From Flavobacterium cheniae (GTDB lineage Bacteria; Bacteroidota; Bacteroidia; Flavobacteriales; Flavobacteriaceae): DNA of 64,000 nt. The translations under genes and the position numbers were made by a program. Location: positions 1 to 64,000 of the forward strand of contig NZ_SNZC01000001.1 in assembly GCF_004363695.1 (NCBI RefSeq), written 5' to 3'. The notes beneath the pieces were generated by a model that worked only from the letters and a program-made list of their open reading frames with translations, did not search any database and was not told the DNA's origin. Of this stretch, positions 25,001 to 34,256 are shown piece after piece (position 1 is the first letter of the stretch; each line of letters begins with the position of its first letter).

Positions 25001-25402
25001 ATGGATAGTTACCAAGAAAAATTAAGTCTGTTACAAGAGATGATTGCTTTTGCTTTAATCGATGGCGAATTGCACGATAGAGAGTATGATTTTTTGGAAA
25101 TGGTAGCCATGGAATTAGAAATTGAAAAACCCGTTTTTCATAAATTATTTGAGAATAGAGCTTCTGTTTCGGTCATTAAAGATGAGTTTCATAGAATTTG
25201 TCAGTTTTACCGTTTGGCGTTATTAATGCATTGCGATGGCGTTTTACATGATGCTGAACAAATCAAAATCAACGAAATTGGAATCAACATGGGATTGAAT
25301 CCGTATGCCATGAAACGCGTATTGAATTTAATGAAAAACTCCCCAAACCGAATGGTCGAGGGAGATGTTTTGTTATCAGTTTTTACTGAACAGCATAATT
25401 AA
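25001..25402 (+). CDS. TerB-like protein
   Basis: A 133-residue all-helical protein with the TerB pattern: an acidic metal-binding loop (ALIDGELHDREYDFL, 17-31) repeated in the second half (MHCDGVLHDAEQIKI, 76-90). Solo TerB proteins are usually not tellurite genes; they are general metal or stress-linked helical domains. Its last 41 bases recur at 29950-29990, next to the DMP19 gene, which marks an insertion or duplication between them. Confidence 0.78.
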   Translation: MDSYQEKLSLLQEMIAFALIDGELHDREYDFLEMVAMELEIEKPVFHKLFENRASVSVIKDEFHRICQFYRLALLMHCDGVLHDAEQIKINEIGINMGLNPYAMKRVLNLMKNSPNRMVEGDVLLSVFTEQHN

Positions 25403-25497
25403 TTTTTTAGATATTTCATTAATTTTTTATATTCAATTACTACCAAATTTATAGGCTGAAAAGTTAATATTAGCTCAAAAAAATCACTAATAATAAT

Positions 25498-25537
25498 ACA
25501 TAAAAAAAGCTCCGAAATTTCGGAGCTTTTTTTATGT
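25498..25537. terminator. Bidirectional terminator, perfect 20-bp arms
   Basis: A perfect 40-base palindrome: AAGCTCCGAAA/TTTCGGAGCTT core with A and T runs and matching ACAT/ATGT ends. It sits between the convergent terB-like and T9SS genes. Confidence 0.9.
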
Positions 25538-25548
25538 ATTAATTGATT

Positions 25549-28500
25549 TTAATAAATGAGTTTTGTTGTTTTGGAATTACCATTAATATCTATAACTTTT
25601 ATGATTAAAGCTTGTTTAGATGCTAAAATATTTTTGATTTGTAATTCTTTGGAGGCAATGTTTTTATTTTCATATAAAACGCTTCCTAAAACATTGTAAA
25701 CAATAACTTCTCTAATATTTTCAGAAGCTAAAACAGTAATTCCTTCTTGGTTAGTGTAGATTTTTATTTCTGTTTCGTTCGTATTGTTATCACCAATACC
25801 AAGCGTTTCATTTTGGTATACTATCTCAAAACGATTATCAAATGTACCAATCTCTGAAGTAAAATTATAAGCTCCATTTGAAAGATTGTGAGTAATATCA
25901 GATAGTTTATCTTTAAGGTAAATATGCTGATTACTAAACACTCCATCAGTTGAATCGATTTCAATTTTAAAATTACCAGAATTTAAAGCTTTAAAGCCTA
26001 ATGGTACAATGTCTTCAACCATAAATGGATTTGATTTTCCTTGAATTACAAATGGTTCATCATCAATGATACTGTAAAGCATCGATTTTGAAGTATCTAA
26101 AGGTCTACCATCTATTTGATTGTCATAGTTTTGAGTAGCTCCATCCATGTAACCAATTAAAATTTGGTTATATGAAGTGTTGTCATCATTAAAATTGATC
26201 CAAAATCTACTTCTATTCAATTCAGCAGTATTCGTTCTGTAAAATTGTGTGCTTGTTGCGGCATCAACACGTTGTTTGTTTTCAAAATACGCAGTGCCCG
26301 CAGAAGTTGCATTAATATAGAATCCTTGCCCTGTTTGTATAGTTCCATTAGGGATTTTGCTACTAGCAAAAGCTGCTGTACCACCTAGAGTAGTGTAAGC
26401 TGCAAAATTATTTTGTGGATAAGACCCCAAACTAGCAGGTGTTGTATTTGTCCAAAAATACAATGTACCTATATTTGGATTCTTACCTAAGAAAACATTA
26501 GCACTTATAGGAGATGCATAAGGATTTCCTAAAAGGTTATACCCTAGACCAACACTTTGGCTGATATCTCCATTAGAAGGAAGTCCAGTAAATTGACCAT
26601 TATGAACTGTTGCAGCTGTAAGAGTATTAGCAGCTCTAATCATGTATCCTTTTCCTGGAGTAAAATTAGTAGTTGCATTTACCGAATTATAAGCCGTTGG
26701 GGTTGTAGTTCCTGTAAATAGGTATTCGTAAAAACGATTAGATAATGTATTTGGTGAGAAAGATTGCAGTTGTTGACCAACAACAGGTGATGACCAAGCC
26801 GTGTAATCTAATCGAACCATTGAAGTGGAGTTTCTTTTCACAGTTATTGAACCAATGTTTGAATCTTTATTGATTTGTCTCAAAGCACCATTGTTCTCAA
26901 TAATTAAGTTTGAACCGGCATCCACTGTTAATCCACCACCAATAATAAGTGTATGACCACTATTAAATGTTACTTGTGCATTATTTGAAATATTTACAGT
27001 ACAAGCTGATAAATTACCAGTAGAATTATAGTTTCCTGTAAAATTTGCTTCAACACCTGCAGTAGGTACACCGCTTGACCAAGAACTTCCATTCCAAGTA
27101 GTTGAATTTCCATTACATAATGTTAAGGTTAGCTCATACATACCATTACCATGAGTTCCAATAAGTAGTTTGTAATCAGCTGGTCTATAGACTAATGAAC
27201 TAACTAATGCAAATCCAATTTCATTTGGAGCTTCTCTGGTCCAATCAGTTGTCAGAGGATCTGTTGTACTGAATAAACCTCTACTTGTACCTACGTAATA
27301 GATGGTTTGACCTCCAACTTCTGCAATTGCAGCAGATCGAACAGATAAACTTGAAATATTTCTTTCTACTAATGTCCATGTAGGAGTAGCTGCAGTTGCA
27401 TTAGTCGTTAAGAAAATACTTTGGGTTCCATAGTTTGAATAAGTAGCCAATACAATATTTCTATTTGAAGGATGAATTGCCAATCCTGTTACGATAGATG
27501 GAAAACCTAACGTAGCTCCAGGAGGTGTTATGTCAACAGCAGCAGCAAAACTAGCAGCATTTTGTGGGTCATTTAATCTATAAATATGTCCTTCGTCTCC
27601 ACCTAATAAAAGATAACTTGTAGCAGCGTTATATGTTCCCCAAGTAGTTGAAAATCTTTGGAAAAAATCTGCATCTCCTTGTAATGCGGTTGTTCCCAAA
27701 TTAGTCCAAGTTCCTGCAGTAACACCTGAAGAATTTGTAGTTCTCCATAATGTATTTTGACCTGCATAATACAATGCATTATTATTACTTTGATCTAAAT
27801 GAAAATAAGTAACGAATTCACTAACAGAACCTGTAGGTGTAATTGTAGCCGCAGTAGGACAATCACGATATAAGTTACCTCCTTGTGACCCCATAAAGAA
27901 AGGAATACATGCATTATTTCTTGAGATAGCTGCTGCTACACCATCACCGCTAAAAACAGAACTCATGTTTGTTAAATTAGCTTCGCCTAAGCTCGTACCA
28001 CCAGCGGTAGTTCCATTATCTTGTGCTCCCCCAATTACTCCATCAGAACCACTTAACGGGTCAATATTAACATGATAATATTGATAGGTTTGATAATTAT
28101 TATTTAGATTCGTCCATCCCACAGTTGCTGCATTCAAATCAATAGTTTTATGAATACCACCATCTGTTCCAGAGAAAAGCACGTTAGGACTGAATGGATT
28201 AAATTCTAAAGAATGTACATCTGGGTGATGGTTTGTTCCACCTCCATTATTCCATAAAGCATATGTTGAAGGGCCATCATATCCGCCAATCCTTACAAAA
28301 GCATCTGTATTTATATTATTTATTTTGTAAGCGTTAGTTCCACCAATTACGACAAAATTTTCATTATCAGGTTTAACAGAAACTACTAAATCGTATGCAC
28401 CTTGTGAATTAAAAGGGTCATTTCCAGCACTTCCTCCTGCTTCATCTGGTATTTTAGAAGAAAAGTTTGTCCATGTAGCAGTTCCTTGATTCCAACGCCA

Positions 28501-29757
28501 TAAATCCGAATCTCCAGGAGATGGAGTAGAAGCATCTGACAGATAAAGCACGTATAAAATATCTTGATTTGAAGGAGCTAAATCTAAAACAGCTCTTCCT
28601 GTTTGATTCCAACCAACTGGATTAGCATCATTAGCAATTCTAGTCCAAGTTCCTGTTGCAGCTCCAGTAGCGTTGTTACTTGTCCAAATTCCTTCACTTG
28701 CTACAGGTCCAGAACCTGAAAAAGCAGCATATACTCTTCCTGTATTTGAAATGACAACATCTGTAAGATGTGAAGTGTTGAATCCTCCTGCAGCAATTAC
28801 TTCTGTTACCCATGTACCAGCAGAGATATCAAATCTATAAATCGCGCCTAATGCGGCAACAAATAAATCTCCTGTTGCAGGATGTACTGCTATTTTAGTT
28901 ATAATATCAAATCTTTGGTCAAAAGTAAATTCTTGGTTAGCCGCAGGGAATGACATCTGTGTCCAAGTGTTACCACTATCTGTTGATCTCCAAATTCCAT
29001 GCCCAGCATATAAAGCACCGCTTAAACTGGCACTATTACCTAAACCTTCTCCGGTACTGTAATACCAAATGTTGCGAAATCCAGCTCTTGGATCTTGAGC
29101 TATTGAAGATACGTTGTGTTGAGCACTTTGAGAAGAAATTTTGGCCCATGAAGCACCACCATTAATAGTTTTAAAAACTCCACCACTAATAGCACCTGCA
29201 AGAATAGTATTTCCAGTCGCATCATTAAGATCAAAAACAACACTTCTAGTTCTTCCTCCTAAATTACCCGGTCCTCTATTTACAAAACTTGGTCCAGATG
29301 CTCTTGAAGTTTCACTATTAAAGGAAAGTTCAGCTCTTTCAGATTGAATAGTTTCTTGCAATTTATCATTTGCTGAAATTCTTCCAGTTAACGGATTTAC
29401 TTGTCTGTAATACTCATACAAAAGTCTACCTTCATTAAATAAAGCTCTTTCTTCTAGAGTTTTTTTCTTTCCAGCTTGTTTTACATAAATTACTTTTCTC
29501 TTGATCTTTGAATTTGATTCAGTTGAATTTTCTTTATCCGATTCATTCAATTCATCTGATTTCTCAGTAATTAAGATGTTTTTTTTATTATTGGAAGTTA
29601 AATTCTGTTTTGAATCTGTTTTTCCATTAACTTTTATTTCTTGAACTGATCTGTTTGTCTTTTTTTCTTTTATATTTTCACTATGTGACGGAATTAAAAA
29701 AAAGGAAGACAATATGATAGCAATCACAAAAACGGTTAGAGTTATTTTTTTTATCAT
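25549..29757 (-). CDS. Large secreted beta-propeller protein with T9SS type C sorting signal
   Basis: A 1402-residue secreted protein. Order: signal peptide; a charged low-complexity linker (about 30-100); a long Asp-box/sortilin-type propeller region (GGVFKTINGGASW near 195, IWRSTDSGNTW near 258, more to about 850); a TWNGSSWSSGVP segment near 885 common in flavobacterial surface proteins; and a C-terminal region from about 1186 (RFWINF...QILIGYMDG...YDNQIDGRP...VPLGFKAL) typical of T9SS type C signals, ending KTTKLIY. It would be exported by the type IX system. Propellers of this kind bind or cleave glycans or proteins; no catalytic residues are evident. The gene sits inside a duplication scar. 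Confidence 0.85.
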   Translation of the reverse strand: MIKKITLTVFVIAIILSSFFLIPSHSENIKEKKTNRSVQEIKVNGKTDSKQNLTSNNKKNILITEKSDELNESDKENSTESNSKIKRKVIYVKQAGKKKTLEERALFNEGRLLYEYYRQVNPLTGRISANDKLQETIQSERAELSFNSETSRASGPSFVNRGPGNLGGRTRSVVFDLNDATGNTILAGAISGGVFKTINGGASWAKISSQSAQHNVSSIAQDPRAGFRNIWYYSTGEGLGNSASLSGALYAGHGIWRSTDSGNTWTQMSFPAANQEFTFDQRFDIITKIAVHPATGDLFVAALGAIYRFDISAGTWVTEVIAAGGFNTSHLTDVVISNTGRVYAAFSGSGPVASEGIWTSNNATGAATGTWTRIANDANPVGWNQTGRAVLDLAPSNQDILYVLYLSDASTPSPGDSDLWRWNQGTATWTNFSSKIPDEAGGSAGNDPFNSQGAYDLVVSVKPDNENFVVIGGTNAYKINNINTDAFVRIGGYDGPSTYALWNNGGGTNHHPDVHSLEFNPFSPNVLFSGTDGGIHKTIDLNAATVGWTNLNNNYQTYQYYHVNIDPLSGSDGVIGGAQDNGTTAGGTSLGEANLTNMSSVFSGDGVAAAISRNNACIPFFMGSQGGNLYRDCPTAATITPTGSVSEFVTYFHLDQSNNNALYYAGQNTLWRTTNSSGVTAGTWTNLGTTALQGDADFFQRFSTTWGTYNAATSYLLLGGDEGHIYRLNDPQNAASFAAAVDITPPGATLGFPSIVTGLAIHPSNRNIVLATYSNYGTQSIFLTTNATAATPTWTLVERNISSLSVRSAAIAEVGGQTIYYVGTSRGLFSTTDPLTTDWTREAPNEIGFALVSSLVYRPADYKLLIGTHGNGMYELTLTLCNGNSTTWNGSSWSSGVPTAGVEANFTGNYNSTGNLSACTVNISNNAQVTFNSGHTLIIGGGLTVDAGSNLIIENNGALRQINKDSNIGSITVKRNSTSMVRLDYTAWSSPVVGQQLQSFSPNTLSNRFYEYLFTGTTTPTAYNSVNATTNFTPGKGYMIRAANTLTAATVHNGQFTGLPSNGDISQSVGLGYNLLGNPYASPISANVFLGKNPNIGTLYFWTNTTPASLGSYPQNNFAAYTTLGGTAAFASSKIPNGTIQTGQGFYINATSAGTAYFENKQRVDAATSTQFYRTNTAELNRSRFWINFNDDNTSYNQILIGYMDGATQNYDNQIDGRPLDTSKSMLYSIIDDEPFVIQGKSNPFMVEDIVPLGFKALNSGNFKIEIDSTDGVFSNQHIYLKDKLSDITHNLSNGAYNFTSEIGTFDNRFEIVYQNETLGIGDNNTNETEIKIYTNQEGITVLASENIREVIVYNVLGSVLYENKNIASKELQIKNILASKQALIIKVIDINGNSKTTKLIY

Positions 29758-29831
29758 AATTTTAATTGAATTTTGGACTTATAAGCAACAAACATAAAAA
29801 AATAAACGAACATAAAAAAAACATTAGTTTT

Positions 29832-29942
29832 TTAATTAAAATTATGACTGTTATTTCTTATGTAGTCAAGAATTAAAAAGGCAACATCTTCTTTAGTTTC
29901 GACTTCAAAGAATAATTCGTCTAAGTCTTCCTAACCCGAATC
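29832..29942 (-). pseudogene. Decayed copy of the 3' end of the DMP19 gene
   Basis: Read on the minus strand the fragment gives DSG-stop-EDLDELFFEVETKED, then VAFLILDYIRNN. This aligns with ISGWEDLDELFFEDETEED and VTLIVDYIKANE at the end of the intact DMP19 gene. The Trp codon has become TAG. A 29-base stretch (29903-29931) is identical to 30061-30089. There is no start codon and no 5' part, so it is a remnant. Confidence 0.85.
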
Positions 29943-29949
29943 TTTGATT

Positions 29950-29990
29950 GAGATGTTTTGCTATAGGTTTTTACTGAACGGCATAATTAA
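29950..29990 (+). pseudogene. Copy of the terB-like gene 3' end (41 bases)
   Basis: These 41 bases match the last 41 bases of the terB-like gene (25362-25402) at 37 positions, including the terminal CATAATTAA. The copy is same-strand, truncated and adjacent to the DMP19 stop: its final TTAA supplies that stop codon (TTA at 29987-29989 on the plus strand). It marks where terB once met the DMP19 gene directly. Confidence 0.82.
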
Positions 29991-30460
29991 GCGCCAAACT
30001 GATTTTCGTTAGCCTTAATGTAATCTACGATTAACGTTACAATGTCTTCTTCAGTTTCGTCTTCAAAGAATAATTCGTCTAAGTCTTCCCAACCAGAAAT
30101 GATGTTTTCGTCTGCCTTTTCGATGAATTCTATTCTTTTTTCAACGTCAGATGAATAGGCTTTAACTGGAAATAAACTCAATGCTTTTGAAATTAATTCA
30201 GCCGTTTTAAATGCTTTAATTTCTTTATAAGATGTGATAACTTCTTCAGCAAAATCACCTGCTTCTGAACTGAAAAAGAATTGAAAACCGCCTTCTCCCA
30301 TAGCACCTTCAAATAAATCTACAAAAACGAATACTTTTTCTTCATCGGTTAACGAAGAGAAATCTTCTGTTTCTTCTTTTTTCTGCCAAATGATTTCTCC
30401 AATAGCTTCAATGATTTTGATTTCGTCTTCTAATTTTAGAATGTTTTCAATTTTGCTCAT
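29987..30460 (-). CDS. DMP19 family protein (DUF4375)
   Basis: A 157-residue acidic soluble protein. The family signature is EGGFQFFFSSEAGDFAEEV (about 57-75) followed by the helix YKEIKAFKTAELISKAL. Some DMP19 proteins mimic DNA and bind nucleoid or repressor proteins; the strong negative charge fits that, but the role here is inference. Its stop codon lies within a copy of the terB 3' end. uvrB lies 36 bases upstream on the same strand, so the two may be co-transcribed. Confidence 0.8.
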   Translation of the reverse strand: MSKIENILKLEDEIKIIEAIGEIIWQKKEETEDFSSLTDEEKVFVFVDLFEGAMGEGGFQFFFSSEAGDFAEEVITSYKEIKAFKTAELISKALSLFPVKAYSSDVEKRIEFIEKADENIISGWEDLDELFFEDETEEDIVTLIVDYIKANENQFGA

Positions 30461-30496
30461 ACTATTTTTATTAATGATTTTAAACTAATAACTAAA

Positions 30497-32485
30497 TTAC
30501 AATTTTTCTTGTAATGCTTTTATATCGTCACGTAATTTGGCTGCTTGCATAAAGTCTAATTCTTTAGCGGCTTTTTCCATCATTTTACGCATGTCTCTGA
30601 TTTTCTTTTCTATTTCGGGTTTCGATAAATACAAACTTTCTGGCTCAGCGGCTTTTAACGCTTGATTTTCATAATATTGTGTCGATACAGAATTGTTTCC
30701 TAAAGCGCTTCCTAAACTCTTATTCAAAGCTTTCGGCGCTAATCCGTGTTTGGTATTGTAATCAATTTGTTTTTGTCTTCTGTAATTGGTTTCGTCAATC
30801 GTTTTTTGCATCGAATTCGTAATTTTATCCGCATACATAATGGCTTTTCCATTTACGTTACGCGCAGCACGCCCCACAGTTTGCGTTAACGAACGATGAC
30901 TTCTCAAAAAACCTTCTTTATCAGCATCTAAAATCGCAACTAGCGAAACTTCGGGTAAATCTAAACCTTCACGTAATAAGTTAACTCCAATTAAAACATC
31001 AAAAATCCCTTTACGTAAATCTTGCATGATTTCCACACGTTCCAAAGTATCTACATCCGAGTGAATGTAGCGACAACGAATCGAAACCTTGGTTAAATAT
31101 TTGGCTAATTCTTCCGCCATACGTTTAGTTAAAGTAGTCACCAAAACACGTTCGTCGGCTTCGCATCGCAATTGAATTTCTTCAATTAAATCGTCAATTT
31201 GATTTGCACTTGGACGAATTTCAATAATTGGATCCAATAATCCAGTTGGACGAATGACTTGTTCTATATAAACGCCTTCTGTTTTCTGTAATTCATAATC
31301 AGCAGGTGTAGCAGAAACATAAATTACTTGATTTTGTAAGGCTTCAAATTCTTCAAATTTTAGTGGGCGATTGTCCATTGCAGCCGGCAATCTAAAACCA
31401 TATTCCACTAAGTTTTCTTTACGACTTCTATCGCCACCGTACATAGCGTGTACTTGCGAAATCGTAACGTGACTTTCATCCACCACCATTAAGAAATCAT
31501 CAGGAAAATAATCTAATAAACAGAAGGGTCTTGTTCCGGGTTCTCTTCCGTCTAAATAACGAGAATAGTTTTCGATTCCAGAACAGTAGCCTAATTCGCG
31601 AATCATTTCTAAATCGAAATTGGTACGTTCTTCTAATCGTTTTGCTTCTAAATGTTTACCTATTTCTTTGAAATAATCGACTTGTTTTACCAAATCTTGT
31701 TGGATAGCCCAAATCGCATTTTGCAACACATCTGACGAAGTCACAAACATATTCGCTGGATAAATCGTCAGTTTTTCATACTTTTCAATGACTTGCGATG
31801 TTTTTGGATCATAGGCTTCAATTTCTTCGATTTCGTCTCCAAAAAAGTGAATTCGGAACGGTTCATCGCCATAACTTGGAAAGATTTCCACAATATCGCC
31901 TTTGATTCTGAAATTTCCAGCTGCAAAATCAGCTTCAGTTCTTGAATATAAACTTTGGACTAAATGATGCAATAATTTAGTACGAGAAATTTGTTGACCT
32001 GCTTCTAAATTGATTACGTTTTTTTGAAACTCAACTGGATTTCCAATTCCGTACAAACAAGAAACAGAAGAAATCACAATAATATCTCTACGTCCCGAAA
32101 GTAGGGCGGAAGTAGTACTTAAACGCAGTTTTTCTAATTCTTCGTTAATGGATAAATCTTTTTCAATATACGTTCCAGTAACGGGAATAAAAGCTTCGGG
32201 TTGGTAATAGTCATAATACGAAACAAAATACTGCACCGAATTATTGGGAAAGAACTGCTTGAATTCGGAATACAACTGAGCCGCCAAAGTTTTGTTATGC
32301 GCTAATACTAAAGTTGGACGCTGAACTTCTTGCACCACATTTGCTACCGTAAATGTTTTTCCAGAACCGGTTACACCTAATAATGTTTGGTACTTTTCAC
32401 CATTTAAAATACCTTTTGAAAGTTTTTCAATGGCTTGTGGTTGGTCACCAGTAGGTTTATATTCGGATACGACTTGGAATTTCAT
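30497..32485 (-). CDS. uvrB: Excinuclease ABC subunit B
   Basis: A 662-residue nucleotide excision repair helicase. Walker A is GVTGSGKT (37-44), the damage-probing hairpin is YYDYYQPEAFIP (about 92-103), and the DEAD-type box is VVDESH. Helicase motifs V and VI are seen in LREGLDLPEV and QTVGRAARN. The C-terminal UVR domain (MEKAAKELDFMQAAKLRDDI) that contacts UvrC is present. The length is normal. Confidence 0.98.
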   Translation of the reverse strand: MKFQVVSEYKPTGDQPQAIEKLSKGILNGEKYQTLLGVTGSGKTFTVANVVQEVQRPTLVLAHNKTLAAQLYSEFKQFFPNNSVQYFVSYYDYYQPEAFIPVTGTYIEKDLSINEELEKLRLSTTSALLSGRRDIIVISSVSCLYGIGNPVEFQKNVINLEAGQQISRTKLLHHLVQSLYSRTEADFAAGNFRIKGDIVEIFPSYGDEPFRIHFFGDEIEEIEAYDPKTSQVIEKYEKLTIYPANMFVTSSDVLQNAIWAIQQDLVKQVDYFKEIGKHLEAKRLEERTNFDLEMIRELGYCSGIENYSRYLDGREPGTRPFCLLDYFPDDFLMVVDESHVTISQVHAMYGGDRSRKENLVEYGFRLPAAMDNRPLKFEEFEALQNQVIYVSATPADYELQKTEGVYIEQVIRPTGLLDPIIEIRPSANQIDDLIEEIQLRCEADERVLVTTLTKRMAEELAKYLTKVSIRCRYIHSDVDTLERVEIMQDLRKGIFDVLIGVNLLREGLDLPEVSLVAILDADKEGFLRSHRSLTQTVGRAARNVNGKAIMYADKITNSMQKTIDETNYRRQKQIDYNTKHGLAPKALNKSLGSALGNNSVSTQYYENQALKAAEPESLYLSKPEIEKKIRDMRKMMEKAAKELDFMQAAKLRDDIKALQEKL

Positions 32486-32521
32486 TAACTAAAGCTAAAG
32501 AGTTTAATAGGTGTAAAGTTA

Positions 32522-32552
32522 CAAAGTTAAGCTAAGATTTTTTCATTACAGA
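32522..32552 (-). promoter_or_regulatory. Promoter of uvrB
   Basis: On the minus strand TCTG (plus 32549-32552), 19 bases, then TAACTTTG (plus 32522-32529). The -33 has one mismatch. It ends 36 bases before the ATG. Confidence 0.55.
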
Positions 32553-32560
32553 ATAAATTA

Positions 32561-32568
32561 TATATTTG
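32561..32568 (+). promoter_or_regulatory. -7 box for the M28 peptidase gene
   Basis: TATATTTG matches TAnnTTTG, 41 bases before the ATG; no good -33 is visible. It is divergent from and nearly touches the uvrB promoter. Confidence 0.5.
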
Positions 32569-32609
32569 TTCGAAGAGTTTCCCCAAAGCTCTAAATAAAA
32601 CTTAACTAC

Positions 32610-33785
32610 ATGAAAACAAAAAACGCACTACTTTTATTAGTACTTGTTGCTAATTTATCATTTTCTCAAACATTTATTCAGCAATATCAAAATATTGTGA
32701 ATCAAGCTTCCCAAACGAATATTACGAATTATTTAACTGAATTTGAAGCTTTTGGCGTTAAAAGAAGAGGGACTCCAGCCTTAGAAAACACGTATAATTG
32801 GTTGCGAAATAAATACTTAAGTTATGGTTATGCGGCGGGTCAATTACAAGAAGATACGTTTACAAATTCAGGCTTTACTTGTAAGAATTTAATTTTGACA
32901 AAAGTAGGGACTGTTTATCCAAATACCTATGTTATTGTTTGTGGTCATTATGATTCAGTTTCAGGAACAGGAACAAATGATAACGGAAGTGGAATTGCAA
33001 CGATTCTTGAAGTTGCACGTTTATTACAAAATGTGCCAACAGAATATTCTATAAAATTCATCAATTTTAGTGGTGAAGAAGATGGTTTGCTAGGAAGTCA
33101 GCATTATGTAAATACGATTGTAAATGGCACAACTCCAAAAATGAATATAAAATTGGTTTTCAATATTGATGAAGTAGGTGGAATTGCAGGAATGACAAAT
33201 AATTCGATTACTTGCGAACGTGACACCGGTAATCCAAGTTCAAATAATGCTGAATCGAATACGATGACAAATGAATTGATTAATTGTGTTGAATTATATT
33301 CGCCGCTAAATGGTGTTTTATCGTATGCTTATGCATCAGATTATATGCCTTTTGAAGAAAATAATGAGATAATAACTGGTTTTTTTGAGACCAACGAATC
33401 AACTCATCCACATTCTCCAACGGATTTATTGGTTAATATGGATCCAGTTTATAATTTTAATGTGGCAAAAGCAGCAACTGGCGCTGTACTTCATTTTGCA
33501 ATTGCATCTACCACTTTAGGAACAAATACATTTGACAATGATTTGCAGATGAGTTTTTTCCCAAATCCTACAAAAGAGATTTTAAATATCAATTTTGGAA
33601 AATTAACGAATCAAAAAAGCACGATTAAGATTGTTGATATTAATGGGAAAGTAGTTTTTACTTCAACATTTGAAAATCCTAACATTATTGAAAGAGTCAA
33701 TCTTCCTAATTTATCAAAAGGAATGTATTTGGTGAACGTTACTTCAGAAAATGCGGAAATAAATAAGAAGATAATTATCGATTAA
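32610..33785 (+). CDS. Secreted M28 family aminopeptidase with T9SS type A signal
   Basis: A 391-residue exported zinc peptidase. After the signal peptide (MKTKNALLLLVLVANLSFSQ) come the metal and catalytic residues: GHYDS (His113, Asp115), NDNGSG (Asp124) and GEEDGLLGS (Glu156, Glu157). The C-terminal 80 residues are a T9SS type A domain (FFPNPTKEILNINF ... GKVVF ... LPNLSKGMYLVNV). It would release amino acids from peptides at the cell surface or outside. Confidence 0.93.
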   Translation: MKTKNALLLLVLVANLSFSQTFIQQYQNIVNQASQTNITNYLTEFEAFGVKRRGTPALENTYNWLRNKYLSYGYAAGQLQEDTFTNSGFTCKNLILTKVGTVYPNTYVIVCGHYDSVSGTGTNDNGSGIATILEVARLLQNVPTEYSIKFINFSGEEDGLLGSQHYVNTIVNGTTPKMNIKLVFNIDEVGGIAGMTNNSITCERDTGNPSSNNAESNTMTNELINCVELYSPLNGVLSYAYASDYMPFEENNEIITGFFETNESTHPHSPTDLLVNMDPVYNFNVAKAATGAVLHFAIASTTLGTNTFDNDLQMSFFPNPTKEILNINFGKLTNQKSTIKIVDINGKVVFTSTFENPNIIERVNLPNLSKGMYLVNVTSENAEINKKIIID

Positions 33786-33840
33786 TCCCAATATTTAATA
33801 AGATTAACTGTTTTTTTACTAAAATTTGGCATATTAATTG

Positions 33841-33866
33841 CTTTCGAAAGTGTAAACTTTTACACT
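33841..33866 (+). promoter_or_regulatory. Two abutting palindromes before a small secreted gene
   Basis: CTTTCGAAAG (33841-33850) is a perfect 10-base palindrome. It overlaps AGTGTAAACTTTTACACT (33849-33866), with 8-base arms and a 2-base centre. The second ends right at the ATG (33867). The pair could be an operator, or could fold in the mRNA and cover the start. Confidence 0.4.
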
Positions 33867-34256
33867 ATGAAAATATTTTATTTTTTTACATTTTTCTTCT
33901 TTACAATTGTTGGTTTTTCCCAAGAATATGTTGGTCAATACTCTAAAAAGAAGATTGCTAAGAACGGAGAATTATTCGAATTTAGTTTGACTTTGAATAA
34001 TGACAATTCTTACACTATTGAAATTCATCGTAATTTGAATCAATGTAATAGTGTTGATGAATTTTTTAGAGGTAAAGGGAAATGGCAAAAAGAAAATAAA
34101 AAGATTCGTTTTTTTCCAGATTTAAGTAACGAAAAGAATGAAATTGATTTATCTGGAGCAACAGCAAGATTTGATAGTAAAAATAAAAAGGTGCTAGTTT
34201 TTTTTAATCTGATATCCTCTTGGGATTTAAGTGTCGGAATGCAAAAAATCGATTAA
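33867..34256 (+). CDS. Small secreted protein of unknown function
   Basis: A 129-residue protein with signal peptide MKIFYFFTFFFFTIVGFSQ. The mature part looks like a small beta sandwich: EFSLTLNNDNSYTIEIHR, then GKGKWQKENKKIRFFPD and a KKVLVFF strand. The GKWQxENxxIxF pattern occurs in lipocalin-like secreted proteins, but the match is weak. Its stop codon overlaps that of the convergent thiamin pyrophosphokinase gene by 4 bases. Confidence 0.65.
   Translation: MKIFYFFTFFFFTIVGFSQEYVGQYSKKKIAKNGELFEFSLTLNNDNSYTIEIHRNLNQCNSVDEFFRGKGKWQKENKKIRFFPDLSNEKNEIDLSGATARFDSKNKKVLVFFNLISSWDLSVGMQKID

Noticed and set aside
25001..25402. TerB-like gene as tellurite resistance locus
   Set aside because: No other ter genes are present; solo TerB domains occur widely without this role.
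25549..29757. T9SS type C protein as a glycosidase or sialidase
   Set aside because: Asp-box repeats are present but no catalytic triad or Arg cluster of sialidases can be identified by eye.
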